Of a stretch of DNA of 64,000 nucleotides, positions 30,330-41,100 are shown one piece after another (the first letter of the stretch is position 1; every line of letters begins with the position of its first letter). The position numbers were made by a program, and so were the translations under genes. This DNA is from Epithemia pelagica (Eukaryota > Bacillariophyta > Bacillariophyceae > Surirellales > Surirellaceae): contig OX337228.1 of assembly GCA_946965045.2 (NCBI GenBank), forward strand, positions 4,092,001-4,156,000, in the 5' to 3' direction. Under the pieces are notes generated by a model, which was not told where the DNA came from, did no database searches, and saw only the letters and a program-made list of their open reading frames with translations.

Positions 30330-31916
30330 CTAGCCTAGGACTTGTCTGAGATTGTCGTCGAATTGTTCCTTTTGTGCTTGGAAACTGGGATCATGAGACT
30401 TCTCAACTGACAAGGGCCACACTGATGTTCTGTGGATTACTTTGCCTTTGTCCGTCAATATTTTGGAACTCATGGCTTGTCCTACGCTGATACTTGGACC
30501 GAGCCAGCGCCCCAATTTTCTTCCTTCAAAGCCTGGGTTCGAATACCAGACCGGGTCATACCACTGATGCTCTATCAAGTGGGAGATATCAGGGGTGTCC
30601 CCTGTTAGAGTCTTCATTGGAGGCCCGTCCAGATGTGGACTAGAAGATAAGACGGTATGTGAACGCCGTCTTGCCACCAATTCCAAACAATGGTCCCACA
30701 GGACTGCCGGAGAATTCGCTCGCCTCATCTCTCTTCGGTACATTCTTTTAAGTTCCCGGATGTTAGCCTCAGCTAAATTTTGGTTGGGCGTCCACGCCTC
30801 TATCGGATGGATTTTGCACCCGTATTTGTATGCCGTCTTCCGAAAATTGCCTGTCGTGAGTTCTGGCGCATTGTCTGGGATCACGCTATTAAAGATGCCA
30901 AATTCATCGAAGACACGCTCCAATGTCGTATAAGCCTCTTTCTTCTTCTGCATAGCGTAAAATTGGACCCAGCCAAAATCCGTGGCATATACTTGGCCAC
31001 AAGTATTCTGTCCCAAAGACTTGACATCCGAGAAGAGAGTGTCAGTGTAGACATCTGCTCTTAGTCTGCGGTGCTTGAGTTGGTAAGCGGTGTGTTTGAG
31101 CCGCTTGCTCCCGATAGATTCCAAGAAATCTCGAACTCCCAACTGAGTAGTTTGTTGGTACGTTTTCTCGGCCATGGGAATCCCAATTCCCCATCGTTTT
31201 GAAAGCGTGATGGGATCAACAGTCCCCTTTCGCCTATGCCGCATGTCGGCAATGACTCTTGAGTTGACCCGGACTGTGGCTGCCATTCTCTTATGCAACT
31301 CTCTTGGTCCTTTATTTCTTATCTGGTCAGACTCAACATAGGTTCTGAGTTTCCTTTCATTGACGTCTTCCGTCAAGTCATTCGGATTCCACTCAGGATC
31401 AGAGTTGGTCATGTCGATCCGGTTTGAGGGATCAATTTCTTTGATCTCGTCCCAGCTTGGCTTACGAACCGTGAAGCCACTTATTACTCCTGTCAACTGA
31501 AAAGGGATCTTCATTTTCCCGTTTCCATCATTCAGTGGTGCGATTAGGGAATGTGACGTTCCTGTCCTGTTTTCTTCCTTGATGTATTTCAAGGGAACGT
31601 CATTTATTTCTATCCCTGCCTCCCGCATTTGATTCGGGTTTAGAAGGCACTTCTGCATCATTGGCAGATGCAAAGCTTGATGAAAGTAAAGCAAGTATGT
31701 TTCTCCTGATTCCGGGTCATCATATGCCACGACACCGGTCACAATTGGAGTCTCCTTGATACTTCCCAACGTATTTGTGAAACCACTAACTTCAGCATTG
31801 CCCGTTTCATGGAGTACAAGGCAAATGCTTCCGAGACAGCATGTATCTGCGTGGCTGTCAAGCTTGCATTGAGCTGTAGTGGCCACAATGCCGCTCGAGA
31901 CTCCTTGGATGGAGTG
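30330..31916 (-). CDS. Copia 2 protease and integrase
   Basis: An open frame between two in-frame stops, TGA at 31917-31919 and TAG at 30330-30332. It lacks an ATG near its start: the region before the protease opens with GTG at 31886, so it depends on gag for translation. The protease active site is LDSHADTCCLG. Integrase follows with VDPITLSKRWGIG, the first Asp in YTDTLFSD, the second in VIPDNAPELTTG and the Glu in TPNQNLAEANIRELKRMYRR. The C-terminal half ends with RTSVWPLSVEK, as in other Copia elements of this type. Confidence 0.8.
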   Translation of the reverse strand, partial: HSIQGVSSGIVATTAQCKLDSHADTCCLGSICLVLHETGNAEVSGFTNTLGSIKETPIVTGVVAYDDPESGETYLLYFHQALHLPMMQKCLLNPNQMREAGIEINDVPLKYIKEENRTGTSHSLIAPLNDGNGKMKIPFQLTGVISGFTVRKPSWDEIKEIDPSNRIDMTNSDPEWNPNDLTEDVNERKLRTYVESDQIRNKGPRELHKRMAATVRVNSRVIADMRHRRKGTVDPITLSKRWGIGIPMAEKTYQQTTQLGVRDFLESIGSKRLKHTAYQLKHRRLRADVYTDTLFSDVKSLGQNTCGQVYATDFGWVQFYAMQKKKEAYTTLERVFDEFGIFNSVIPDNAPELTTGNFRKTAYKYGCKIHPIEAWTPNQNLAEANIRELKRMYRREMRRANSPAVLWDHCLELVARRRSHTVLSSSPHLDGPPMKTLTGDTPDISHLIEHQWYDPVWYSNPGFEGRKLGRWLGPSISVGQAMSSKILTDKGKVIHRTSVWPLSVEKSHDPSFQAQKEQFDDNLRQVLG

Positions 31917-33426
31917 TCAGATTCGTTCTTTGCCTCTATTTTTGCGTTGACTCATGATGGCTACAATTCCGGCATCTCTCGCTTCATTCTGGTCATCTTC
32001 ACTAGATGAGTGACTTTCATCAGTCGTCGAGGTCGACGAACCATCGTTATTCTTCTTCTTCTTGCTCCCTGACGAGACTGCTGATGCAGTACGCTTCTTT
32101 GTGCTGCTATTCTTGGCATCACGAGTTTCCCGGACAAGCTGTTGCTGTTCCTTGGACAGTTTAATCCATTCTTTATAAGGGAAGTACCGATTCGGGTTGA
32201 AGGATTTGTTACCATTCTTTCCATTCCCATTCCCGTTGTTTTTATTTCCTTTATTGTTCACGTGCACGGCTGAGATACGTGCTTTCCTGGTAGTGGCGCT
32301 ATAGGAGACCTTGTTGTCAAGGACCTCGGCCATATAATTTGATGCCAATTCAAAAGATGTACGTAGATTTGGCGTTGCCAGAATTTGATTCTTGGCACTC
32401 TCCAAACGAGGGTCGTGAATTCCTGTAAGAAGCACTCGAATCTTCCTTTCAGTACTGACCAATTCTCCAGTTGATTCTAAATCAGTGAAGGCTCGCTGGA
32501 GCTGTTCGGTGTACCTTTCGTAGGTAAAGTTACGTCTGGTTCCGTCGTAATAACTTGTTTCAAGGGTCTGGTCCGCTTTGGCACGCAACCTTGTTTGGTA
32601 TGCGTCACCCAAATAGTGGCTTTTCAATGCTAAGTATGCAGCACGTCCACAATGCTAAGTATGCAGCACGTCCACTTCTTGCTCGACTGTAGGATTGCAC
32701 CCATCCCCATCCAGGTCCTCCATGCGTAATATGGCGGACAACATCCCATACGGCTTCATTATCTGTGAGGGCTGTCGGCCCGGAATGGGGAGCACGACGG
32801 ATTAATTCATGGAGGTGAGAAGGCGTCGCATAACCTGGGTCAAGGTCGTCAGTTGGAATGGTTTGAATCATTCTGGTATAAGCGGCAAGAGGAATGCCTG
32901 TCACGCCTCTCTTCCGTTCCAAGTAGTCATCTAGATTTTCAAGGACACTTCGAATGTTCTCGACAGCTGTGAGGCGCTCAGGAAGTTCAATGTCGTTGTC
33001 ATATTCCTCTTCACTTTCTTTGAATCGATAGAGGGCTTGGAGATTCTCCAGACTAGCAGAGTTGGCTGCTGGGTCAAAGGTACGTGAGATCTTGGTGAGA
33101 TGCTGGATGTAATATCGCAGCATTTTGAGACGCTTCTCAATGACATGTCCAACGAGAACTCCAGGGTTTTGAATCGTCGTTGGGATGCCTGCAACTGGGT
33201 TAGCCGCATCGTAAGCAGGGTTTGGGATCGTACCCCCTGGCTTACGGGCATTGGTACAAATTTTGGCGATATCATTTTCCGACAGGCCTTGGAAATCGCT
33301 GATGGAAGTTAGTCCTTGTCCATTCAAGGCATCCCGGACGCTCTGGTTGTTGATAAGGAGAGTGTTCTGCAAGTAATCGTTGAGGATTTCAAGCGGAGTT
33401 GGAGGAGCTGGAGGTGCGGCGTCCAT
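31917..33426 (-). pseudogene. Copia 2 gag, broken by a 25-bp tandem duplication
   Basis: Gag starts at ATG 33426 and reads for 273 codons to a stop at 32605. A second frame from 32627 to 31917 continues the same protein. The break is an exact 25-bp tandem duplication (32626-32650 and 32651-32675); without one copy the reading runs on from RSGRAAYLAL. The protein is helical with a C-terminal basic and Ser-rich tail (GSKKKKNNDGSS, DESHSSSEDD) and no CCHC zinc knuckle. It ends with TGA, after which protease follows in the same frame. Confidence 0.85.
32626..32675. repeat. 25-bp perfect tandem duplication in Copia 2 gag
   Basis: Two adjacent identical 25-bp units beginning aatgctaagtatgcagcacg. 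Since 25 is not a multiple of three, it shifts the gag frame. Confidence 0.95.
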
Positions 33427-33879
33427 GGTTAGCTTTCAATTTGCAATACTTGTTGGTATTCTTTCAGACTTTCACGTATTCGGAGGAGTGAACGATCCTC
33501 ATCTTTTGGGATTGTCATGTGAGCGATTGAAAGGTAGAAAGCATGCACAGCTGCATTATCGTCCCGCGTCACATAAGTGATATTTGTTATCGCTGGGTCG
33601 CATGGCAGGCTTCTCTTTTCAACGGCAAAGATTGGCGCGTCCGCCATTGCCCAGGAGTGTGCGCATCGCAGACCACACTCCTTCACTAGTCCGGTCTGGC
33701 TCCGTTGCAAGTCAGATATTCTACGAGACTAGTGGAACAACCTCAAGGTTGACCATATGGGCGGATCATAGGGACATACTTAGTCCGATCCAGATATTTT
33801 CACTACCTTCCCAGGCCATTGTGCAAGCTTAGCTTTCTCATCCTTTCGTCATGGCTCAGAGTCTTGGGTCTGATAAACC

Positions 33880-33990
33880 AAAGATCGGTCATGTTAAAGA
33901 CTCGTAATCATAAAGAGTGACTATTAGGATCCTCTAGCCTAGAGGTCTATGTCTCGCTAAATCCTCGCTCACAAACGCGACCATTTCTCG
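33880..33990 (-). repeat. 5' LTR of Copia element 2
   Basis: 111 bp, identical to 27673-27783. It is followed by target duplication AAACC at 33991-33995. The five bases on its inner side also read AAACC, which makes the exact inner boundary ambiguous by a few bases. Confidence 0.85.
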
Positions 33991-34291
33991 AAACCAATAC
34001 GCTCTACCATTTTTTATTTTTTCATGTCGGGTTCCAAGTACTCCATGGGGGACGCCGAGAGCCGGCGCGAACAACACACGCCCGCACGACCACGACCCCA
34101 CAACGTCGAAAATAATTGATTTCTGCGTCAAGCCTAAAAAGTGTGTCTCATAAATCTCATGGGCAAGATGGACGACTGACGACTACCTCGTAAAGTGATA
34201 ACATGCGACTCTTAAGGGCCGTAAGAGGGAAAGAAGTACATGTTGTCAACACGACCACAATGCAATAGCCAAGGCCTGATTGCCCAAAGAC

Positions 34292-35575
34292 TTAGCTTTT
34301 CTCAATCCCCTCCATGGCTGTTATCGGATCCCCGGCCATCGTGGAATGCCTCATTCTGACAAAGCATGAAACGAGAGATGCAGTTTGGAGCTCTTGCGAC
34401 GTGCCGAAAGCAAGTCGATGTTCGATGTTGGACAACTGATCCAGGAGGTCTGTTAGTGCTTCCTGTGGTATGTTCTCCAATTCTAGCAGACGTTCGGTAA
34501 TTTCGTGTATCAAATCAACAAGAGCATATCCTTTAGTGTGACATCGTTTGGTCAGTTCATCCGTGGCCTCGGCAAAGGTATGATTGAGCAATATCTTCAT
34601 GATTTCGGTGACATCCTGTGGGATAGGAGAACCTGATGTCAAATACACAGCGTTCTCATCTACTGACTTAAACGACATGGACGTTGCCTGGAGCAAGTTA
34701 AGAACACGACGCATATCGCCACCACTTAGCCTTAGAATTGCTTCTCGACCATCCTTGGTAAGCGGTACATTCTCATGATCGGCCACAAATTGGAGGCGAC
34801 TCCGAATCTGGTCAGCTTCCAATGGAGCGAATCGAAACCGCGTACATCGAGATTGCAGGGCGGGTATAATTTTGGACACATAGTTCCCAATCAGGCAGAA
34901 ACGACAGTTCTTTGTGTACTTTTCCATAATACGTCGCAAAGCAAACTGAGCATCGTTTGTCATGGCGTCTGCCTCATCAAGAATGATGAGTTTGATTCCA
35001 TTTGCAAAAAGCTGCTTTGTTCCAGCAAATTCCTTTATCTCATTGCGAACGACCTAGGAAGAGCAGAGTGGAAGATACGTTTGAGACACAGCTACAGGAA
35101 CGTCAATGACACGTCTTGTCCATACTCACTTCTATCCCACGAGCGTCACTAGCATTGAGTTCCAAAGTCATTGACTTGAATTTCTCCTTATACATTCGTT
35201 TTGCACAGGCAGTAATGGTGGATGTCTTGCCGGTACCTGGTGGGCCATAAAGAAGCAAGTGCGGCAAGTTATCACTGTCCACCAATCTCGTAAGGATTCG
35301 AACAATCTCGGAATGCGCCACCAAATCCTCCAATCTGAAAAAGATTTCATCCAAGTGTTAGAGCCATAAAATGCGGGATGCGGGTTGATATGGAATTCAG
35401 TCACAACGTACCGTTGTGGACGATATTTCTCTACCCATGGCAGATCCTCATGCGCATCGCCCTTTCGTAATGTCATTGGGGCCGGAGTCATCTGAGTTTT
35501 GGAGCTATGTGATTTGACATCGTCAACATCTATGACCTCGATGGCCTTCTGATTCTCCACGTTCTCCGATGACAT
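34292..35575 (-). CDS. RFC5: Replication factor C small subunit, RFC5-like (yeast Rfc3), three exons
   Basis: Exons 35575-35412, 35334-35130 and 35053-34292; introns of 77 and 76 nt with GTACGT/TTTTTCAG and GTGAGT/TTCCTAG signals. 376 aa. The joins give KYRPQR-LEDLVAHSE and ASDARGIE-VVRNEIKEF, which match the family. Walker A GPPGTGKT is at 85-92, Walker B LDEADAM at about 148-154, and the SRC arginine-finger motif in ALQSRCTRFRF at 191-193. The stretch TNDAQFALRRIMEKYT and the C-terminal half follow RFC5/Rfc3. RFC loads PCNA on primed DNA in the nucleus. The N-terminal roughly 45 residues are a variable extension; the start could also lie further upstream, where a TTCTGTAG acceptor-like signal precedes 35655. 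Confidence 0.9.
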
Positions 35576-36090
35576 GCTGTGTTGGAATTGGAGACCGGCT
35601 TCGACTTCTGGCCACTGTAACTCTTCAACGAAACTCTCTATTGCGCTCACAGGTCTACAGAAGGGAAATGAGATCAGAACACAAAAAATGGCGCGAGGAC
35701 TTCATCAATCCCGAGTCACGAGTCCCGAACCTCAGAGAGTAGGATAAATGCGACTCCTACTGATACTCCTAGCTAGAGGAGTACCTGCAAAGTATTTCTT
35801 ATATTCTCTTTTTTAGGAGTAAAAAGGATAAGAAGCGCTCCTCCAGCTTGGAGAGAGTCAAATGTATGTTGTCATGGGTGAAGGAAGTTGCCCATGCAAA
35901 TCTATCATGACTGCAAAAGGACACGTAAGTTTTCCATACCGGCTTTAACCTGCAAATGAAGAGAAGCCCAGTCAAAACTTACCATGTGTGGGATATGAAT
36001 GTTTTCTTGGAAGGCTGCCTTCACCGAACGGATCAGCTTCGAAATGGCTTATGAACTGTTAGTCATAGTGTATCTGTGCAAATGACCGGA
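35576..36090. other. Intergenic region upstream of the RFC subunit gene
   Basis: About 515 bp. It holds short palindromic words built on ctagctagagg and ggagtac (35755-35800, 35840-35860) also met elsewhere in the window. A small upstream exon of the RFC gene cannot be excluded. No other ORF is convincing. Confidence 0.3.
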
Positions 36091-36525
36091 TCATCGAGAC
36101 TTCTGCAAAGGACACGCATCTTTCTTGTGATACATTGTCATTTTGGTTTTGGACGTGTCGTCAAGACTCTGTTTGGCGCAATGGCGACAAAGGTGAGTGC
36201 ACTCATGTTGCAAAACATGGTCGTGGCTCTGTCGACGACATGACAGCATATGCCGAACTTTCTCTCGTCGTTCTTGTCTACGCTGGTTTTCCATGCGATG
36301 GATAATAGAATATCGGCGACTGCGGATAATAGCTGCATCCTTTGCGGCCCTCGCAATTTCTGTCTTGCTCATACCCCGAGCAAGCAGAATAGTATGGCGC
36401 TGGTGAGCGTCTAGCCGATTCACAGCTCGAGGATAGGAGGTGGTAGAATTGTCGTCCTTAGTCAATCCTTCCAACCCACCCGTGTTGCTTGAGTTCGTAA
36501 GCGGAGCATTCTCCAGACACTCCAT
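36091..36525 (-). CDS. Small hypothetical basic protein
   Basis: 144 aa from ATG 36525. The middle (GMSKTEIARAAKDAAIIRSR then RYSIIHRMENQRRQERREKV) is a strongly basic amphipathic helix region, followed by a Cys/His-rich C-terminus (ECTHLCRHC) that might bind metal. It lies in the same frame as the next upstream ORF (36553-37167) and is separated from it by one TGA (36553-36555), so the two might be parts of one gene. No family recognised. Confidence 0.4.
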   Translation of the reverse strand: MECLENAPLTNSSNTGGLEGLTKDDNSTTSYPRAVNRLDAHQRHTILLARGMSKTEIARAAKDAAIIRSRRYSIIHRMENQRRQERREKVRHMLSCRRQSHDHVLQHECTHLCRHCAKQSLDDTSKTKMTMYHKKDACPLQKSR

Positions 36526-36552
36526 ATGAGTCCATTCCAGTTGAATGGGAGG

Positions 36553-37167
36553 TCAAGATTGGACGGCTGGGTGGTCCCCAACCGTTCTGGCGAAAAAGAA
36601 AATATTAGCCCCACCAAACAAAACTTTCTTTTTCTTCAAGCTTACAATCGGGGGAGATTGTTCGAGGGTACACTGAGAATCTATGTCGAGGCAGTCTTCA
36701 TCATTCTCTTCATCGATGGAGAAAAGTTCATCTTGACTCTCGGCACGGATGCTGTTTATCCCGTCTTCGAGAGTGCTCTCAATCTGGCCTATATCTTTCG
36801 TTGTCGTGAGTTCTTCGGTTACGCTGTTGTCGTCCTGGGTGTGTAGCAACATGGTTCTTGGAGAGGTTAAGACGTTTCGGAGCAATACATTTTCCAAAGT
36901 CATCGTCCTGGCAACAGATGAAAGGATACCATGCTTTCCCCGGTAGCCATAGAAAGCCTGAGCCAGTTCTAATGATTTGAAAATGATCCCAGCATGGATC
37001 AAATCGGAGAGATTTCGATAGGAAGCTCCGATCATGAAGATTGCACCGTCCACAACAGTGGAGAGTTCTACATCTTCGTCATTACTGATACAATAAAGCT
37101 GTGCGTTCTCCAAAACCTTGAAGAATAAAACGAGTCGGACGGCCTCCTCAATCATGGCTTGCGCCAT
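36553..37167 (-). CDS. Hypothetical protein, possibly with an upstream exon
   Basis: From ATG 37167 the frame gives about 204 aa: a helical N-terminal half (MIEEAVRLVLFFKVLENAQL, SYRNLSDLIHAGIIFKSLEL) and an acidic C-terminal part (DEENDEDCLDIDSQ). The frame stays open above 37167 to a CTTTTTCTAG that looks like a splice acceptor (37193). An exon from ATG 37448 to 37270 with a GTAAAT donor would join in frame, but its peptide is not convincing. Near the 3' end, GTAAGC at 36645 and a TTTTTCGCCAG at 36587 could be a 59-nt intron that changes the C-terminus. No domain recognised. Confidence 0.4.
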   Translation of the reverse strand: MAQAMIEEAVRLVLFFKVLENAQLYCISNDEDVELSTVVDGAIFMIGASYRNLSDLIHAGIIFKSLELAQAFYGYRGKHGILSSVARTMTLENVLLRNVLTSPRTMLLHTQDDNSVTEELTTTKDIGQIESTLEDGINSIRAESQDELFSIDEENDEDCLDIDSQCTLEQSPPIVSLKKKKVLFGGANIFFFARTVGDHPAVQS

Positions 37168-37448
37168 GAATTGCTCAAGTCGATCAAGCTCTCTAGAAAA
37201 AGTGAAGGTGAAAGACGATCGCAAAGATCAATGCAATTTGGTTGGGAAGTGTTTTCTTGATCAATTTACTGGCAGCAGTACTGCAGTGAACACCCCAAGA
37301 ATCTGGTAGGGTATTTTCTCAGTCGGGCAAACAAAAGCCAGTCGCCAGCGAGCCCTGAGCCCTTGTACGAGTATCCGTAATCCGTAGCCTCTATTAGCTC
37401 TAGCCTACGAGTAAAGCTCATGCAATTATTCGTGATTGAAGAATCCAT

Positions 37449-38160
37449 GACCAAATAGACCGTCCGTTATTGTGCCAAAGCGACATTGCAATCTACTCGT
37501 GGAAATTTTCGGTACTGAATCTTCTATAGCTAGCTATACTACATTTTACTCCTAGCTAGAGCTAGAAATCAGCAATCAGCACCTGAATCAGCACGCATGC
37601 CCGTCCATGGAACGAACTCCGACAAATGTGCGCGTTGCTCAACGGACAGACTACTTGGCCTTTACGCCTGATCGAAAATCGAAAAGCAACACAAAGACAT
37701 TATTGTGTGTCTTTGAAAGTTGTTACACAGTTCGACGCTGGGGATGAGCGCGAGCTTGAAACATCGCCTTGTGACTCTTCTTTGCTGTAAAATGAACAAA
37801 CCACACGGCTGTGGGTGCTAGGTTGTATTTACGTTTACTGCATTCTACGTCGGAAACACGTACTTTTAGTACCAGAAAAGTCGGAATCCGCGGTAGTTCA
37901 TCTGGGCGATGTTCTGCCGTTGTCTCTTGGGTGCAGGTTCTCCCTCAAAACCGGCCGACTTTTGTGGTTAACAGCAGCAACTTCTTGCGGTTCTGAAGGC
38001 CTAAGATTGCATGTATTGCATGTTGCATCGTGCCCACACTTACACCCAACAGACAAGCACAAGACTTTTGTGGTAACAGAGGTTACATCATTGAATCAAT
38101 CCCAGAGAGGCACCTCTCGGTTCAATTCGGAATTTTTTGTCTTCACATTCATCCCTCACG
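37449..38160. other. Intergenic region upstream of the CBP/p300 gene
   Basis: About 700 bp with tagctagctata and ctcctagctagagctag words at 37527-37565. Nothing else recognisable; presumably the promoter and 5' UTR of the acetyltransferase gene. Confidence 0.35.
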
Positions 38161-41100
38161 ATGCAAAGTTCCCAAGCGGGTGGTATGGGAGCTTCGATGC
38201 AAGATATGCAGCGCCTCCAGCAGCAGCTTGCACAGGCTCAGTACCAAAGACAGCAGCAAACTCCCGCCGGTCCGGGGGCCTCGAATCCACAGCTTGTGGG
38301 AGCAGGGAATGGCATGAATCCACAGCAGTTCTCGGGACAGTTCTCTTCTTCCATGTCTCAAATGTCTCAGAATCAGAATAGAGGAGGCCCAATGGGAAAC
38401 ACTACACTTGCCATGATGCACCAACAACAACAAAATCAGCTTCAGCCTAACCAGCAGCAACAAAATCAGCAGCAGGGAGCAGGAAACAGTATGCAAGGAT
38501 CGGGCATGGCCTCCGTGTTTGGAAGTTTTGGGAGTGTCAATCAGGCCCTTCTTCAAGGAAATTCCTCGTCCACTATGGAAGCTAGTACGGGGAGCAGTGC
38601 GCGCCTAATGGCCATGGCGGGGATGAACGTTAACCAAATGAACTCGTCGAACATGCCTGGGATCCCGAATAGATCTGGAAGTACCATTGATTCATCAAGC
38701 ACTGTACAGAACATGCAAGCGATCATGCAACAGCAACAAGTTCAACAGGCAGCTGTACAGAAGAACCAACTTCAAAATCAAATGGGGTTTGGAATGCAAG
38801 CACAGGGTCAAAATCCCTCGCAGCAAATGTTCAATCAGGGAGGAAGCGGTTCTCAAAATAACTTGATGATGAGGTCTGCGGATGGAGGAACTGGGAACCA
38901 GATGAATTCGCAACAGATGATGTTGCAGCAACAACTTGCCAACCTTCACCAGCAAATGCAGGGTCAGCAACAAAACGGCATCAATCAGAATGTGGCCGGT
39001 CGGCAAGGTAATCAAATGATGCAAGGTCAAAATACCTCTCAGCAGAATCTTCTTCAGCAACGACAGCAGCAGTTCCTTCAGCAAATGCAGAACCAGCGAC
39101 GGACTAGTGGGATGTTGAATCAGTCCATGTCGCAAGGTGGACTTAACACTCAGCAGCAGGGACAGGAGATGAATGGCAATATTGGCATGATGCATCAAAT
39201 GATGCAGCAGCAGAATAACAACGTGAACAACAGTTTGAGCAGTAATAATAGCAACATGGGTATGGGAGCGAGTAATCCGCAGGGCAGTTTGGGCTTGAAC
39301 AATCTGCAAAATCCGCAGCAGAACGCCGCCTTACAAGGGGCATTCGTTCGTGGTCCTTTGACGGAACAGCAACTTCGCATCCGTCAGCAGAATATTTTAA
39401 GGGCATCCGCAGAACAACAATCGATGAGTGCAGATTCCTCACAAGTGGCGCAGAGTTTATCGTCGGCAGTGGGTGGATCGGATCACAGCAACCGATCGAA
39501 CACCCCCGGTGCGAACAACAATGGTGCCAGTACAGGGAACACCATGGTTAACGATACCAATTCCTTTATGGGTTCTGGATTAGATGGTCCAGGCGGACAA
39601 ACACAACGGAACCTGGTGCGTCAATCAATCAGTCAAGTACCTGATAACATGAGTGGAGCTTTGAATGATTCGTCCACACATTCTCATTCAACGCGGGGAG
39701 GATTGTCGCAACAGCCACAACAACAGCAACAAGCTCCTCGCAATGCCATGACGTCAAATTCTGGTAGAGGCTCTCTGGGACAACAACAGCAAAAATCGTT
39801 TCTCGACGGTAATTTTGCCGGAGGCTGGCAGTCCAATGCGGATCTCCCCGACCGGAGAAAAGTTATCTTTAGCATATTGGAAGTTATCAAACAAATGAGA
39901 CCCAACTCCAATACTACCTCGACCAAGTAAGTTCATCCATTCCCCTGTTGAAAGGAACAAAAGATGAAGAATTCTGACAAACTTTTGCTTTTTTGGATAG
40001 GTTGCCTCACATGGCGAAGAGTTTAGAAGAGCACTTATATCGATCTGCCCAAACTAAGGAAGAGTACCTTGATTCAAAGACTCTCAAGCAACGTTTACAG
40101 ACGATTGCCCAAGGCCTTGACCTACATCGTCCTCCAGGAAGCACCCAAGGAGGAAATCAGAAACAAGCAGGACAGTTTGCTCACATGGATGTTTCGAGAA
40201 ATTCGATGCAGAGTGACACCCAAGGAAATAACTGGGGAGTCAATAATGCTGGGCAAGGAATGACAATGATGCAGCAGCTCCAACAACAACAAATGCAAGG
40301 AAATAACATGGAGATGCAAGGTAATTCCTCTGGAAGCAATATCATTGATCCCTGGGATGGATCTCGTACCGGTGATCAGGACATGTCTATGATAAACATT
40401 CAACACCCAAACCAAGATGTTGGAGGTCGTAACCAAAGCGTTGGCTGGGCAAACTCAGGGACGGTGGACATGAACAACACGAATCCAATTCAAGTTGATG
40501 ATCCTATGGGGGAGCGTAACAACTGGTCTCAGCCGATGGGAGGGAGGGACGATCCCAATACCCAGAACCATCTTATGAACAAGAACCAAGATATGTCTCA
40601 AATGGGAGATGAAGGCAATATGATCAATCCTGGTTACCCAAACACACCCAAGTTTCAGGACGCGGAGGCCGCCCAGAAGAGAAAAGTGATTTTACAGCAA
40701 CAGCAGCGGCTGTTACTGCTTCGTCACGCAAGCAAGTGCAAGCTTGGTCCAGCATGTACGACAAAGTTTTGCAGCCAAATGGTCACCCTTTGGAAACACA
40801 TGAAAACATGTCGAGATAAGAACTGCAAGACATCGCACTGTCTCAGTAGCAGATGTGTTCTGAATCACTACAGAATCTGCAAAAGCCAAGGCAAAACGGC
40901 TACTTGTGAAGTCTGCGGCCCCGTAATGGCAAAGATCAAGCAGAATGGCAGGGAGGATGGAGTAGGAGACCCCCTTGCCCAGAACTCACAACAGCAGCAA
41001 GATCAGCAACAACTGCATCAACAACAGCTGTTGCAGCAGCAACAAACATCCGAAAACATGTCTTCATTGGCGGCACGAATGATGACGAATCAACGGTCAG

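Larger units (their letters stand above)
27673..33990 (-). mobile_element. Ty1/copia-type retrotransposon 2 (6318 bp)
   Basis: Two identical 111-bp direct repeats (27673-27783 and 33880-33990) flank gag, protease-integrase and RT-RNase H on the minus strand. The 5-bp duplication AAACC lies at 27668-27672 and 33991-33995. The LTRs do not start with TG or end with CA; on the coding strand they begin CGAGAAATGG and end GACCGATCTTT. A purine-rich tract (GCGAGGGGAC) precedes the 3' LTR, and the sequence after the 5' LTR, TTTATCAGACCC, could be part of a primer site. Identical LTRs imply a very recent insertion, yet gag carries a frame-shifting duplication and pol is divided by two in-frame stops. 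Confidence 0.9.
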
